Below are positions 53,391-62,951 of a DNA stretch of 64,000 nt, piece by piece. A program made the position numbers and the translations under genes. The notes beneath the pieces were generated by a model. The model was not told the DNA's origin and made no database searches. It saw only the letters and a list, made by a program, of their open reading frames with translations. This DNA comes from CBDHGY01 sp965263325 (GTDB lineage: Bacteria; Pseudomonadota; Alphaproteobacteria; Caulobacterales; Hyphomonadaceae). The DNA lies in NCBI GenBank assembly GCA_965263325.1, contig CBDHGY010000002.1, positions 558,001 to 622,000 on the forward strand, read 5' to 3'. Each line of letters opens with the position of its first letter. Position 1 is the first letter of the stretch.

Positions 53391-54191
53391 ATGCTCACAC
53401 GGGAATTAAAATTGTGGCAAGGCATCCCTGTTAAGTGTTCTCTCATGCGTTCTTTGAAGAAATTAAGCTCGGATTATACAAACGGAGCGCTAACAGCTGC
53501 TTCCAAACAAACCTGGTTGTCAATTCAATCACGGCTGACCCTTTATCTGGGGTTCTTGATTGCGCTAACTTTCTTATTCGTCATCGTTGTATATGCGTTG
53601 CCGATTGCGCGCGGTGCCCATGAAGGGACCCAGATATTTCCAAATTCGCGCAACTTGAATTTCGCTATTCTTGCGACCCATGTCGCGACAGCGATTCCTC
53701 CCTTACTGATCGGATTGTTCGCATTTTCTAAGCGCGCTCGCAGAATTAGTATGAAGGCGCACCGCTGGTTTGGAACCGTTTACTGTGTGGCTATTTGGAT
53801 AAGCGCAATTACAGGTGTCATTCTAGCACTGGGGAATACAATGGGGCTGGCATCCAGAATCGGCTTTTCGCTCCTTGGCGTCCTTTGGTTTTCGACAACG
53901 TTCTTTGCTTACTCATATGCAAGAAAGAAAGATATTGTGAATCATCGCATATGGATGATTAGATCCTTTGCGCTCACCCTGGCCGTTGTGACGATCCGGC
54001 CAATCATGATGATGCCGCTGGTCGTTGATGTCGACATCTCACTTTTGAATAATGTTGGCTCTTGGGCCTGCTGGGTTCCTAACTTGATGATTGCTGAGAT
54101 GTATATTCGCCGGACCAATCATCGCGGCATTCTGGCCCCGCCTATCAATAAAAACCTCCGCGCATCAATCGGAGGAACCCAAGCGCATTAG
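53391..54191 (+). CDS. DUF2306-like integral membrane protein
   Basis: 266 residues with about six to seven hydrophobic segments. AHRWFGTVYCVAIWISAITG and NHRIWMIRSFALTLAVVTIRP are typical of DUF2306 membrane proteins, which have conserved His residues suggestive of haem or metal binding. Function unknown. A second ATG at 53445 is in frame; the first 18 residues add nothing recognisable. Its stop overlaps the stop of the convergent MBL gene by a few bases. Confidence 0.75.
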   Translation: MLTRELKLWQGIPVKCSLMRSLKKLSSDYTNGALTAASKQTWLSIQSRLTLYLGFLIALTFLFVIVVYALPIARGAHEGTQIFPNSRNLNFAILATHVATAIPPLLIGLFAFSKRARRISMKAHRWFGTVYCVAIWISAITGVILALGNTMGLASRIGFSLLGVLWFSTTFFAYSYARKKDIVNHRIWMIRSFALTLAVVTIRPIMMMPLVVDVDISLLNNVGSWACWVPNLMIAEMYIRRTNHRGILAPPINKNLRASIGGTQAH

Positions 54192-55003
54192 AGCGGCAAC
54201 TCGATGGACATTCCATCGTATCCTGGTTCGACGCCTTCCGGTAAGTTTTTTACGAGCGTCGCATAATCCATATCGATATGTAAGTTGGTTAGGATCGCCC
54301 GCTTAGGCCTGATCATGTCAATCCAACCGAGGGAGCGTTCCAGATGAGCATGCGTTGGATGCGGCGTATACCGAAGCGCATCCACTACAAATACATCTAT
54401 TCCTTGAAGAGCTTCGATAGTTTCTTGGGAAAGCTCACTAACATCATTGCAATATGCAACACTGGAAAAACGGAATCCGAGGGACGGTATACGGCCGTGC
54501 TGTTGTCTAAGAGGAAGCGCGTTAACCGTGCCACCAGGTCCGGTAATTGAGCAAGCGACCAAGTCTCTTAGTAACGGTTGCAAATCGAGTATCGGAGGAT
54601 AATCACCCTTTCCTTCAAAGCAGTAATCAAACTTTCTGGTCAGCGTAGTTTCGGTAAATGCATCCATGTGGACTGGCACACGTGACCGCGCACGAATTGC
54701 AAGAGCTCGCAAATCGTCGAGCCCATGTGTTTGATCGGCATGATCATGTGTGATGAGAACGCCATCTAGTCGGCTCACCCTCACAGACAGTAATTGTTCT
54801 CTAATGTCTGGAGACGTATCAATCAGAATGCGCGTGACATCCTCACTCGATCCTTTTTCTGAGTATTCAACCAATGCAGAGCACCGTCGACGGCGATTCT
54901 TTGGCTCAGATGGATCACACGCACCCCAGTCATTGCCAATCCGCGGCACACCTCCAGATGAACCCGTACCGAGTAGAGTAAATCTTAGAAAGCCGCCGCT
55001 CAT
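54188..55003 (-). CDS. MBL-fold metallohydrolase (PhnP-like)
   Basis: 271 residues. The metallo-beta-lactamase signature THDHADQTHGLDD is near residue 80, the N-terminal LLGTGSSGGVPRIG loop is typical of PhnP/YcbX-type phosphodiesterases, and a later DALRYTPHPTHAH supplies more metal ligands. Three closely spaced Cys-Asp/Cys residues near the start suggest a structural zinc site. ATG overlaps the tatD stop by 4 bases. Found next to tatD-holB-tmk in many alphaproteobacteria; its substrate there is not established. Confidence 0.87.
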   Translation of the reverse strand: MSGGFLRFTLLGTGSSGGVPRIGNDWGACDPSEPKNRRRRCSALVEYSEKGSSEDVTRILIDTSPDIREQLLSVRVSRLDGVLITHDHADQTHGLDDLRALAIRARSRVPVHMDAFTETTLTRKFDYCFEGKGDYPPILDLQPLLRDLVACSITGPGGTVNALPLRQQHGRIPSLGFRFSSVAYCNDVSELSQETIEALQGIDVFVVDALRYTPHPTHAHLERSLGWIDMIRPKRAILTNLHIDMDYATLVKNLPEGVEPGYDGMSIELPL

Positions 55004-55773
55004 CGCCTGACCTTAGCAAACAGTCTGCGAGCGTTGTCGTCGGTTATGTTTGCAATTTCTTCAACGGGCATATCGTGTAGGTCCGCCAAACCAGCAACAA
55101 CATCGGGTAAGTATGCCGGCTCATTTCTACGCCCGCGGTGTGGTACAGGTGCAAGATATGGGCAGTCGGTTTCGACGATGATCCTATCAAGCGGAACACG
55201 GCGAATGGCCTCGCGAACATCATGCGCATTTTTGAACGTAATAATACCAGATGCCGATACGTAAGCGCCAAGTGCGAGACCGCGTTCAAGAAGTTCCAGT
55301 CCAGATGTGTAGCAATGCAATAGTGGTTGGAAAGCACCTTCTTTCATTTCACGTTCTAAAGTGTCTCCCATTAATTGATCGGCGTTGCGCGAATGTAGAA
55401 TAATTGGAAGTCCTGATTGCCGGGCCGCTTGAATATGCACCTCTAGCGAACCCATCTGAGCATCTTCTTCGCTATAGCCATAGTGGAAGTCGAGACCCGT
55501 TTCACCAATGGCGACTACTTCTGGCATACTGGCTAACTCCACAAGAGTATCTACCGTAATATCAGCGTAGTCTTTTGAATGATGTGGGTGAACACCGGCG
55601 CTGCACCATATATCGTCATTTGCGCGAGCGATGGCTAGAACTGCTTCAAAATTGTCGAGCCGATCGCAGATCGCAATCATACTCTGGACGCCAGCATTTC
55701 GGGCACGCCCCAGCACATCTTGGAGATCATCGGCGTATTTTTCGCCGTGCAAATTCACATGCGTATCAAACAT
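55000..55773 (-). CDS. tatD: TatD-family metal-dependent DNase
   Basis: 257 residues from MFDTHVNLHGEKY, the standard start of alphaproteobacterial TatD (His-x-Asn/His metal site). AIGETGLDFHY, LHSRNADQLM, HCYTSG and VETDCPYLAPVPHRGRRNEP are the amidohydrolase-fold metal and phosphate ligands. A longer reading from 55818 overlaps holB and adds no conserved residues. Predicted 3'-5' DNase in DNA repair or turnover. Confidence 0.92.
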   Translation of the reverse strand: MFDTHVNLHGEKYADDLQDVLGRARNAGVQSMIAICDRLDNFEAVLAIARANDDIWCSAGVHPHHSKDYADITVDTLVELASMPEVVAIGETGLDFHYGYSEEDAQMGSLEVHIQAARQSGLPIILHSRNADQLMGDTLEREMKEGAFQPLLHCYTSGLELLERGLALGAYVSASGIITFKNAHDVREAIRRVPLDRIIVETDCPYLAPVPHRGRRNEPAYLPDVVAGLADLHDMPVEEIANITDDNARRLFAKVRR

Positions 55774-55792
55774 AATTTGCGTATTAGCTTGG

Positions 55793-56728
55793 CTATGGAC
55801 GAACTTGAACCCCCGCAAGTAGTTTCGAAGCAGCTTGGGTGAGATCCATGTTCAAGGCGCGGACCTCGGACAACGTTCGGGACGTGCGAAGCCATTGTGT
55901 GGAACAAATGTGCGATTCGAGCGCTGAGGTTTGCAACCAATCGAGAATCTCACCGGAAAACGCTTCGAATGCCATTGTGTCTGCTGCCGCCGTACGGATT
56001 GCCTGCGTCATCAATGTATCAGACGGCCGCGGCATCGCGCGCAAATAACTCCGCACGGCATTTGCAGCGGCCATGCTGGCAGGTGTCGACAGTTTCATTC
56101 CTAACCCTGGACGTCCTCGGGCGATCTTGGCCAATGCCCGTGGATCAGTCGCGCTGGCAAGCTTTAGGGCCGCATGAGTATCTTCTGCATTAAGGGATTT
56201 TAAGCGTAGGGCTCGGCAACGAGACTTTATCGTAGGCAACACGGCTTGCGTGCCGTGAGAAATAAGGATGAGGAGACAATTGGCGGGCGGTTCCTCCAGC
56301 GTTTTCAGGAGCGCATTCGCACCGTTTCGGTTTAGCTCATCCAAACTATCAATTACACCAACTCGCCATCCGCCGAGGCCTGACTTTAAAGAGAAGAAGT
56401 GGTTCAATGCGCGAATGTCGTCAACTGGTATATCCTGTTTGACCTTTCCTTTATCGTCAGGTTTGCGCCACAGCCATCTAAGGTCTGGGTGAGATTCAGC
56501 GACAATCTTCAGAACAACCGGGTCATCCATGGCTGTATCAAGTCTGTTTGGATGCATCATGCTTGCGCCAAGCACAAAACTCGCCATACGCTTTGCCAAA
56601 ATGGACTTTCCAATACCGGAAGGCCCCTCTATCAGCCAACCATGGTGCAAGTTACCTGATTGGGCGGCGGCGAGAAACTCAGCTTCAGCCGCATCGTGAC
56701 CTACAAGTGGCCAAGCTAACTCAATCAT
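55793..56728 (-). CDS. holB: DNA polymerase III delta-prime subunit
   Basis: 311 residues of the clamp-loader AAA+ family. The P-loop GPSGIGKSILAKR is near residue 35, with IDSLDELNRNGANALLKTLEEPP as the Walker B/sensor region and TIKSRCR as the SRC motif. The N-terminal PLVGHDAAEAEF start is usual for alphaproteobacterial HolB. Its ATG overlaps the tmk stop by 4 bases. Confidence 0.93.
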   Translation of the reverse strand: MIELAWPLVGHDAAEAEFLAAAQSGNLHHGWLIEGPSGIGKSILAKRMASFVLGASMMHPNRLDTAMDDPVVLKIVAESHPDLRWLWRKPDDKGKVKQDIPVDDIRALNHFFSLKSGLGGWRVGVIDSLDELNRNGANALLKTLEEPPANCLLILISHGTQAVLPTIKSRCRALRLKSLNAEDTHAALKLASATDPRALAKIARGRPGLGMKLSTPASMAAANAVRSYLRAMPRPSDTLMTQAIRTAAADTMAFEAFSGEILDWLQTSALESHICSTQWLRTSRTLSEVRALNMDLTQAASKLLAGVQVRP

Positions 56729-57360
56729 GCTGCCTGAACAGAATCTAAGTGCGCTTTTATCGCGCGCAAAGATGCGGACAGAACGTCCACTGGAGATTGA
56801 AGTGCATCAATAACAACGCAGCGATCAGGATCTTCTTCCGCAATTTCCAAGAAAGCCTCTCGCACGGCATGATGAAACTCCAAACCGCGCTGCTCAAACG
56901 CATCTGTTTCAGATCCGCGTCTGACACGAAGCTGCCCAATCGGCGCATCCAGAATTAGTGTAATATCCGGAGCGGTTTTCCCCACGACAATTTTCTCCAA
57001 TTTCCGGAGCTTACTCATGCTAACACCGCCTAATACGCTTTGGTAAGCGAGCGTGGAATCTGAAAATCGATCACAGATTACCCAGCTTCCTCGATCGAGC
57101 GCCGGTCTAATCACTTTCTCAATGTGATCCGTTCTTGCGGCGTTCATCAACAAGGCTTCTGCAAGAGGCGACCAATCATCTCCGGGTGGGTGGAGCGTTA
57201 GGTCTCGTATTTTTTCGGCGAGCGGCGTACCGCCTGGTTCACGCGTTGTGACAACTTTATAACCTCCAGCTCGGAGGCGCTCTGCAAGAGACTGCTGCAG
57301 AGTTGACTTGCCAGCACCTTCTCCACCTTCAAGCGTAATAAATTTTCCGGATGTCAGCAT
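56725..57360 (-). CDS. tmk: Thymidylate kinase
   Basis: Phosphorylates dTMP to dTDP. 211 residues with the P-loop LEGGEGAGKSTLQQSL at about 9-24, TREPGGTPLAE (the DR/E-P motif that binds dTMP), CDRFSDSTLAYQ, and a LID region RRGSETDAFEQR. Clustered with holB and the D,D-carboxypeptidase, as in many alphaproteobacteria. Confidence 0.95.
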   Translation of the reverse strand: MLTSGKFITLEGGEGAGKSTLQQSLAERLRAGGYKVVTTREPGGTPLAEKIRDLTLHPPGDDWSPLAEALLMNAARTDHIEKVIRPALDRGSWVICDRFSDSTLAYQSVLGGVSMSKLRKLEKIVVGKTAPDITLILDAPIGQLRVRRGSETDAFEQRGLEFHHAVREAFLEIAEEDPDRCVVIDALQSPVDVLSASLRAIKAHLDSVQAA

Positions 57361-57363
57361 TTG

Positions 57364-58506
57364 CTAGTTCTCCATCATCGCGCTCAAACCAGCGATCGCC
57401 TTACCAAAAAAACCTAATTGGTCTGCACCATTCATAGCAATAAGAGGCGAGACGATCGGTTTTTTTCCATCAATGCTTATGACGAGACGCGCAACTTCGT
57501 CGCCTTGTTTAATCGGGGCGCGCAGCGGCCCTTCAAAAACAATTTCCGATGTCGCTCTCGGAAATGCTCGTTTGTGCGCCGTTACTTCAAAAGACTCCTG
57601 CAAAGCCACACCGATTGTTGTGGCAGACCCAAGAGCAACGGGTAGTTCCGCCAATACTTTTCCGTCGGCCTCAACGGACCGTGTTTCGAACGCATTGAAT
57701 GCTTGGCGCATCAGGCGATCAGCTTCTCGCGCACGGCTTGCCTCATCGGGCAAGCCATTGATCACAATCGTTCGGCGTTTTCCATCTCGCTCCGCCGACG
57801 CCACGAGGCCGTAACCTGAGGCACTTAAATGTCCAGTCTTCAGTCCATCCACGCCGCGTTTGCCGAGGATCGGATTGCGATTGGTTTGGCGAATGCCATT
57901 CCAAGTATATTCTTCTTCAGTATAGATTGCATAAAGTTCGGGAAATTCGTCGATTTGTATTTTGGCCAGCCGGGCAAGATCGATCGCCGAAATCACATGG
58001 TTCTCGGCATACAGACCGGAGGCGTTTTTGAAATTAGCAGACTTCAGGCCCCGCTCATGCGCAACGGCAGTCATTTCGCGCGCGAATGCGTCCTCCGATC
58101 CTGAGATACCCTCTGCGAGCACAATGCAGGCGTCATTTCCGGAAACAACGATGACACCTCGAAGAAGCTCAGCGATTGTCGGCGTATCACCTGGCTCAAG
58201 AAACATGGTCGAACCACCGGATGCCGCATTGCCTTTGCGCCAAGCGTTCTCACTTACCGTAAATCGATCCGCTAAAGCGTACTCGCCGCTTGCCAATCTA
58301 TCGAAAACAACTTGAGCGGTCATAATCTTGGTCATTGATGCGGGGACCATCGGCTCGTCGCCGCGCTTAGAAAAAAGAACTTCACCAGTATCATGATCCA
58401 TAATAACCGCGAATTCGGCGTCAGTTTCGATAACGGATATGTCCTGAGCAATAGAGAAGGGGGCAGCAACAACAAAAACGACAGCTGCAAACATCGCACG
58501 AAGCAT
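57364..58506 (-). CDS. dacC: D-alanyl-D-alanine carboxypeptidase (PBP5/6 family)
   Basis: Periplasmic penicillin-binding protein that trims the peptidoglycan pentapeptide. Signal peptide LRAMFAAVVFVVAAPFSIAQ. The catalytic SxxK is in PASMTKIM, SxN in VVSGND, and KTG in GLKTGHLSASG. A C-terminal beta domain (PBP5_C) and an amphipathic tail for membrane binding follow. The ATG at 58506 with GGAGG six bases upstream is the clear start. Length 380 residues, normal for the family; the exact paralogue name is uncertain. Confidence 0.93.
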   Translation of the reverse strand: MLRAMFAAVVFVVAAPFSIAQDISVIETDAEFAVIMDHDTGEVLFSKRGDEPMVPASMTKIMTAQVVFDRLASGEYALADRFTVSENAWRKGNAASGGSTMFLEPGDTPTIAELLRGVIVVSGNDACIVLAEGISGSEDAFAREMTAVAHERGLKSANFKNASGLYAENHVISAIDLARLAKIQIDEFPELYAIYTEEEYTWNGIRQTNRNPILGKRGVDGLKTGHLSASGYGLVASAERDGKRRTIVINGLPDEASRAREADRLMRQAFNAFETRSVEADGKVLAELPVALGSATTIGVALQESFEVTAHKRAFPRATSEIVFEGPLRAPIKQGDEVARLVISIDGKKPIVSPLIAMNGADQLGFFGKAIAGLSAMMEN

Positions 58507-58541
58507 GGTGTCCTCCAACGAACTAAACGCCGGGACAAACA

Positions 58542-58582
58542 AAACCGGCCCTCATTGCTTATCTAGCAAAAAGGGCCGGTTT
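58542..58582 (-). terminator. Long stem-loop between rlpA and dac
   Basis: AAACCGGCCCT and AGGGCCGGTTT form an 11-bp perfect stem with a 19-base loop. On the minus strand the second arm is followed by TTTTG, so it should terminate the rlpA transcript. It lies 38 bases downstream of the rlpA stop. Confidence 0.75.
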
Positions 58583-58620
58583 GGGGCGAACGTCAATATT
58601 TGGTAATGTCTTATATACAG

Positions 58621-59859
58621 CTACTTTTGACCAGTGATCAAAACACCGTTGACGATACCGCTCTCGTCAAGTTGATCTCGCATAATTTGCGCCTCAGAGC
58701 GACTATTATACGGCCCGATCAAGACACGAAAGAAGTCTGCCCCATTTACATTCGCCATCGCGACATCCACCGGTAAAGCGCCGCCAAGTTCATTGCTGAA
58801 TCGCTCAGCATTTGACATTTCGGAAAATGACCCAGCTTGAACGAAATAGACAGGACCAATTGGATTCGGGATTGGCTGCATTGTCGTGCGAGGTTGATGG
58901 ACCTTAGGTTCAGATAGAGCTGGTGTCGCCTGACGCGCTTGGACTTGGGATACAGACGCCCCCTGCCCTGTAGCTACGCTATCTAGAGGCGCTGGCCCAA
59001 GGTATCGAACACTGACATTCGCTTCACCCGTAATGAGAAAGCCTAACTCATCCGCGGCGCGTTTTGAAAGATCGATCATACGATCTGGCACAAACGGCCC
59101 ACGATCGTTGACGCGGACAACAACATCACGTCCATTCTCTAAATTCGTTACCTGAACAAGACTTGGCAAAGGTAATGTCGGATGCGCAGCTGTTAGCGCA
59201 TGCATGTCAAATATTTCACCGCTTGTAGTTGGGTGCCCATGATATGCCTCGCCGTACCAAGATGCGACACCCGTCGCATCAAAACGCGGTTGTGCCACGG
59301 GTTCAAACGCCAGAGATTTTACGGTTGGTGCCGCGACTGGAACGATGTCAGCGATGGCAACCTCTTCGATCACCGGCTTTTTGTATGCGGGCTGATGTAA
59401 AACTGGCGGCTTTTGGTTCTTGCTTACGATTGGTACTGGCTGGCTGACCGACGCAACTTTTCGAACAGATTGTGATGCAATCGCACTTTCTTGCGAGGAG
59501 TACTTAATCGGAGTCCCCTGCCCTTGTCGGGTAATCCCATCTGAGCCATGCACGATATTGGGTTGATCGGGGTACCGAAATTCGATGCGTTTGGTTTTTG
59601 GATTTTCAGGTTGCTCTACATTACTTACAGATCGGCTGTAGGCTGGAATTGCTTGGCTCGAATAAGCCGCGCGGGTATAACCCTGACCTGAATAATACGG
59701 CGGCGTTGATACAGCGGTTGTTGTACCCTGCCCCATATACTTGATTGGCGCGCCATTACGTTGCTCAGCTTGCATGGGAGTATTCAGCGAGACCGCGAGA
59801 GCTCCCAGAACTGCAAGTGCCATATATTTTGTTGGGATCGGGCGACGCAGGCCAGTCAT
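58621..59859 (-). CDS. rlpA: RlpA-like septal lytic transglycosylase with SPOR domain
   Basis: 412 residues from ATG 59859 (GAGG five bases upstream). It has an N-terminal signal or membrane anchor (YMALAVLGALAVSL, with no lipobox Cys), a long Pro/Gln/Tyr-rich linker with repeated PIKY-x-x-Q elements, a double-psi beta-barrel domain (GVASWYGEAYHG to VNDRGPFVPDRMIDLS; catalytic Asp in NDRGP), and a C-terminal SPOR domain (YFVQAGSFSEMSNAERF) that binds denuded septal glycan. Cuts or binds glycan strands during cell division. Confidence 0.92.
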   Translation of the reverse strand: MTGLRRPIPTKYMALAVLGALAVSLNTPMQAEQRNGAPIKYMGQGTTTAVSTPPYYSGQGYTRAAYSSQAIPAYSRSVSNVEQPENPKTKRIEFRYPDQPNIVHGSDGITRQGQGTPIKYSSQESAIASQSVRKVASVSQPVPIVSKNQKPPVLHQPAYKKPVIEEVAIADIVPVAAPTVKSLAFEPVAQPRFDATGVASWYGEAYHGHPTTSGEIFDMHALTAAHPTLPLPSLVQVTNLENGRDVVVRVNDRGPFVPDRMIDLSKRAADELGFLITGEANVSVRYLGPAPLDSVATGQGASVSQVQARQATPALSEPKVHQPRTTMQPIPNPIGPVYFVQAGSFSEMSNAERFSNELGGALPVDVAMANVNGADFFRVLIGPYNSRSEAQIMRDQLDESGIVNGVLITGQK

Positions 59860-60046
59860 AGCAACCTCATTCTGTGGTTCAATTTCAGTGCGGATTCTTC
59901 CGCGACAAAAGTCGTTTACCAAAACAGGGTGAGTTTACGGTGAACGCAGCTAGAAAGTTTTGAGCACGTCTTCAACCATTCATTAAGTTCTGCTGATAAC
60001 GTCAGTGCCAGCCTGAAAAACCTGCGATATTTCAGAAATTACCACT

Positions 60047-60077
60047 GGCGTATTGTTTCGGCTTTATGTAATACGCC
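60047..60077. promoter_or_regulatory. Inverted repeat upstream of tRNA-Ser
   Basis: GGCGTATT and AATACGCC form a perfect 8-bp stem with a 15-base loop, ending 22 bases before the tRNA. It could be a leader hairpin or an operator affecting the tRNA or the divergent rlpA. The tRNA promoter must be upstream of or overlap it. Confidence 0.35.
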
Positions 60078-60099
60078 CCTTCGTGTGACCACGAAAGCC

Positions 60100-60190
<91 letters not shown>

Positions 60191-60360
60191 ATAATAGCCA
60201 ATAAATTCAACGCACTAGCGCACCCAATTTGTGGCACCGATCCATCCAAAATTGATAGAATTTCCAGCTTTTTCGGGATTTTGGTTCGACGGAGCAGAGA
60301 CGAATATTCGCTTATTTGGTTAGGAGCGAATTTCGATAATTCACTAATTAGCTAACGCGT

Positions 60361-60600
60361 CTATTTGAGCCAACCGCGGAAGATCCATTTCAAAGTCGGC
60401 ATTATCGCGTAGGTCATAAGCGCAACAATTAATCCTACAGCCAGACCAGTGACGATTAGTGTTTGATCCGGGAATATCCGCGAGAGCAACTGCGGTATGA
60501 TATAGACAGGAGCCAATAGACCGATGAAGGTTAGCGCTGCCATCTTGTGTCTCGGCAGCGGTCTGCACCGATCGATTTGATTGTCCGGTTTCGCAGTCAT
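60361..60600 (-). CDS. Small two-helix membrane protein
   Basis: 79 residues: a charged N-terminus, then two hydrophobic helices (AALTFIGLLAPVYIIPQLL and TLIVTGLAVGLIVALMTYAIMP), ending WIFRGWLK. I do not recognise a family with certainty; short proteins of this form are often encoded near pirin-like genes. Last gene of the minus-strand run from the AraC-type regulator. A longer overlapping frame (to 60805) is less likely, as it runs into the isochorismatase gene. Confidence 0.6.
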   Translation of the reverse strand: MTAKPDNQIDRCRPLPRHKMAALTFIGLLAPVYIIPQLLSRIFPDQTLIVTGLAVGLIVALMTYAIMPTLKWIFRGWLK

Positions 60601-60680
60601 TTTTCGTATCCTCGCTTGGTGCTGATATTGAAATGTGAGGGAGCCGGATTACTCCTACCCCCTCTAAGAGCGCCGAAAGG

Positions 60681-61319
60681 CTAGTGAGACATTGCCTGCT
60701 CGATGGCACTGGATCGGACCTGACCAACCAGTATCGACCAATCCATGGCAAGTGCGGAGTAGACCTCCATGGCTTTTGGCGAGGCATTGTCTGCAAGAAT
60801 TTCAATCATGAGGCTGGCCCCGTCGGCGATCACAACGCCGCTTTGTACGAGACGTGCCATTCCGGTTTCCCTTTTGGTGGAGTTGAAATTGCCACTCGCA
60901 TCCACGGCCACGTAGGCTTCAAAGCCCTCACGCACCGCTCGCATTGCTGGGAAAGCGGCGCAGACTTCAAGCGAAATACCGGCGAAGATCAGTTTCTTTC
61001 GTCCTGTTGCACGTATCGCTGCCTCTACGCGAGGATCGTCCCAGGCATTGACGGTGGTGCGATCGATAAATGTATGATCGGGAAGAGCGTCTTGCAGCTC
61101 TGGAAAGGCCGGCCCCCAAAGTGTCTCAGCCGATGTGGTGGTGGTTACAATTGGGATTTCGAGGGCACTCGCAGCCTTAGCGAGGCCAACCACATTATGC
61201 TTTAGCTCGGCAATCGAGAAATCCCGAATGCCCGTCATGAGCCCCACTTGATGATCTATCAGTACAAGGGCTGCGTTATCCGCTGTCAAAGGTTCGGGGT
61301 TGTAATGCGTCGTGGTCAT
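60681..61319 (-). CDS. Isochorismatase-like cysteine hydrolase
   Basis: 212 residues of the YcaC-like branch of the isochorismatase superfamily. The catalytic triad residues are visible: Asp in VLIDHQVG, Lys in GRKKLIFAG, Cys in GISLEVCAAFPA. The substrate is unknown; such enzymes hydrolyse small amides or related compounds. Co-directional with the pirin gene 40 bases upstream, with a good GGAGTG ribosome site. Confidence 0.88.
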   Translation of the reverse strand: MTTTHYNPEPLTADNAALVLIDHQVGLMTGIRDFSIAELKHNVVGLAKAASALEIPIVTTTTSAETLWGPAFPELQDALPDHTFIDRTTVNAWDDPRVEAAIRATGRKKLIFAGISLEVCAAFPAMRAVREGFEAYVAVDASGNFNSTKRETGMARLVQSGVVIADGASLMIEILADNASPKAMEVYSALAMDWSILVGQVRSSAIEQAMSH

Positions 61320-61359
61320 GGTTCACTCCTTTTGATTGGTTGAGAGGCTGGAATTCGAA

Positions 61360-62241
61360 TTAAAGGTCGTCGAGTGAGCCAAGCTCGCCTGCGGCGTGCG
61401 CAGCAAACATGGCATCAACTTCCATTTCGGTGGTCATCGCGAACGGACCGCGCTGCACAAATGGTTCACGCAACGGTTCAGCTTGAAGAATGACGAAATG
61501 CGCTTTTGTGTTTCCGGAGATGATCAGATCCTGGGCTTGGTCCTGAGCACGGATCGATACCGACGCTCCGGATTTGAGAGATGCTGTCGCATCGCCGTTC
61601 CGGATACCGATGGCACCATCGATGCCCAACAGCCACGAAGATTGTCCGGATGGAACTTGATGTGCGAACGAAGCGCCCTCTTCCAAATTTACATCCACGA
61701 TGGTCATCGGGAGCGCGGGTGAGCTAGCGCCTTTAATCCCATAGCTTTCACCAAGTACCAGGCGTGCGCGATACCCTTCGCCGACACGCACCGGCATGTC
61801 GGTAGATTTGACATGAAGAGAGTCTGGCGCGTCATACTTCATGCGCGCTGGCAAATTTACGAAGACCTGCAGCGCGTGAGTGCGTGCGCCCGTTCGTGGC
61901 TTTTCATCGTGGACCGCGCCGCGTGCTGCCTTCAGCCAGTACAGGTCCCCCGGCAACAAATCGATGTCGTTACCGAGGCTGTCTTTATTGTTGAAGACAC
62001 CTTCGCTATCCTCGAACAGGATTGATACAGCGGACAGCCCCGCGTGGGCATGAGACCCAAATGTGGGCGCGGTCATAGTGAAATGGTCCACCATGATCAG
62101 GGGATCCATTGCTCCCGCGTACATTGAGTGTGTGAAACTCAACGCGTCAAACCCTGCGCCGATTGAAAATGGCTTCCCTTGAACTTTCGTCAATTCAACA
62201 GGGTCCGATTGTTCGTGTGCATTGTATGAGTCATAGGGCAT
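61360..62241 (-). CDS. Pirin-family bicupin protein
   Basis: 293 residues. The N-terminal cupin metal site is recognisable: FGSHAHAGLSAVS with two His, then LKAARGAVHDEKPRTG with His and Glu ligands, preceded by the DPLIMVDHF block. The second cupin is degenerate. Some bacterial pirins have quercetin dioxygenase activity and others are redox sensors; the role here is unknown. The AraC-type gene starts 24 bases upstream on the same strand. Confidence 0.88.
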   Translation of the reverse strand: MPYDSYNAHEQSDPVELTKVQGKPFSIGAGFDALSFTHSMYAGAMDPLIMVDHFTMTAPTFGSHAHAGLSAVSILFEDSEGVFNNKDSLGNDIDLLPGDLYWLKAARGAVHDEKPRTGARTHALQVFVNLPARMKYDAPDSLHVKSTDMPVRVGEGYRARLVLGESYGIKGASSPALPMTIVDVNLEEGASFAHQVPSGQSSWLLGIDGAIGIRNGDATASLKSGASVSIRAQDQAQDLIISGNTKAHFVILQAEPLREPFVQRGPFAMTTEMEVDAMFAAHAAGELGSLDDL

Positions 62242-62265
62242 TTGGCTTCCCTCTCTTTCGTTTGG

Positions 62266-62871
62266 TTAAGTCAGTTGATTGCAGTAATGAGGAGCGTTTT
62301 GTTGTTCTGAAACGCCAGAGTATGGACCGATCGAGTCAGGTCCTGATTGCCGAACCGAGCTCGTTTCCAGTCTGTATGATCGTGGAGTCTGCCCTGCCCA
62401 GCGCTTGAATGCGCGGGTGAAACCGCTCTGCTCAGAGAACCCCGTCAAAAATGCGATTTCGGCAAGGCAAAGGTCTGTTTCCTGTAATAGCCGCTGCGCG
62501 AGGTCCTTACGGGCCATATCAACAATGCCCTGGAACGAATGTCCGCTGGCGGACAAACGCCGCTGCAAGGTCCGGGGGCCGATCCCCATTTCCGAAGCGA
62601 TAGCGGAAAGTGTGGGCACGCCTTCGCTGAGCGTGTCGGTGACCGCACGGCGGACTCTACCTGCCAAATCGATGCGCGAGCCCAAACCCAGGGATTGTCC
62701 TGTTTCTGCCCAAGACCGACTTGTAGGGTTTTGCCTGAATGGTTCTGAAAACATTGAGCGGTCAAACGGAAATGCGTCAGGTCGCGCCCAAATGACATTC
62801 AGTTCTCCGACAAACAGTGCCTGTTCAGAGGTATGATGATCCTGATCTATTGCCGGTGAACTATATGACAT
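62266..62871 (-). CDS. AraC-family transcriptional regulator, short N-terminus
   Basis: 201 residues. The C-terminal half carries the two AraC helix-turn-helix motifs: LSAIASEMGIGPRTLQRRL and LAEIAFLTGFSEQSGFTRAF, ending in the RWAGQTPRSYR tail. Relatives with this kind of HTH usually have about 330 residues with an effector-binding domain; here only ~75 residues precede the HTH, and they resemble the last part of that domain. The gene may be an N-terminally truncated regulator. Divergent from the LysR gene. Confidence 0.85.
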   Translation of the reverse strand: MSYSSPAIDQDHHTSEQALFVGELNVIWARPDAFPFDRSMFSEPFRQNPTSRSWAETGQSLGLGSRIDLAGRVRRAVTDTLSEGVPTLSAIASEMGIGPRTLQRRLSASGHSFQGIVDMARKDLAQRLLQETDLCLAEIAFLTGFSEQSGFTRAFKRWAGQTPRSYRLETSSVRQSGPDSIGPYSGVSEQQNAPHYCNQLT

Positions 62872-62905
62872 GCGTCCTCTCCTCTTCTCGAATTAAGGAC
62901 ATACT

Positions 62906-62951
62906 ATCGGAACGATCTGCGCGAAATTCCTATACATAGGACTTATCGTTC
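62906..62951. promoter_or_regulatory. Nested inverted repeats between AraC and LysR genes
   Basis: In the 93-base divergent gap: ATCG-GAA-CGAT at 62906-62916, TCCTAT-AC-ATAGGA at 62928-62941 (a perfect 6+2+6 palindrome), and ATCGTTC at 62945-62951, which is the complement of GAACGAT at 62910-62916. These probably form binding sites for the LysR regulator, whose ATG is 13 bases downstream, controlling both directions. Confidence 0.55.

Noticed and set aside
60344..60805. Minus-strand 153-codon frame overlapping the small membrane protein and the isochorismatase-like gene
   Set aside because: It runs out of frame through two better-supported genes and has no recognisable features.
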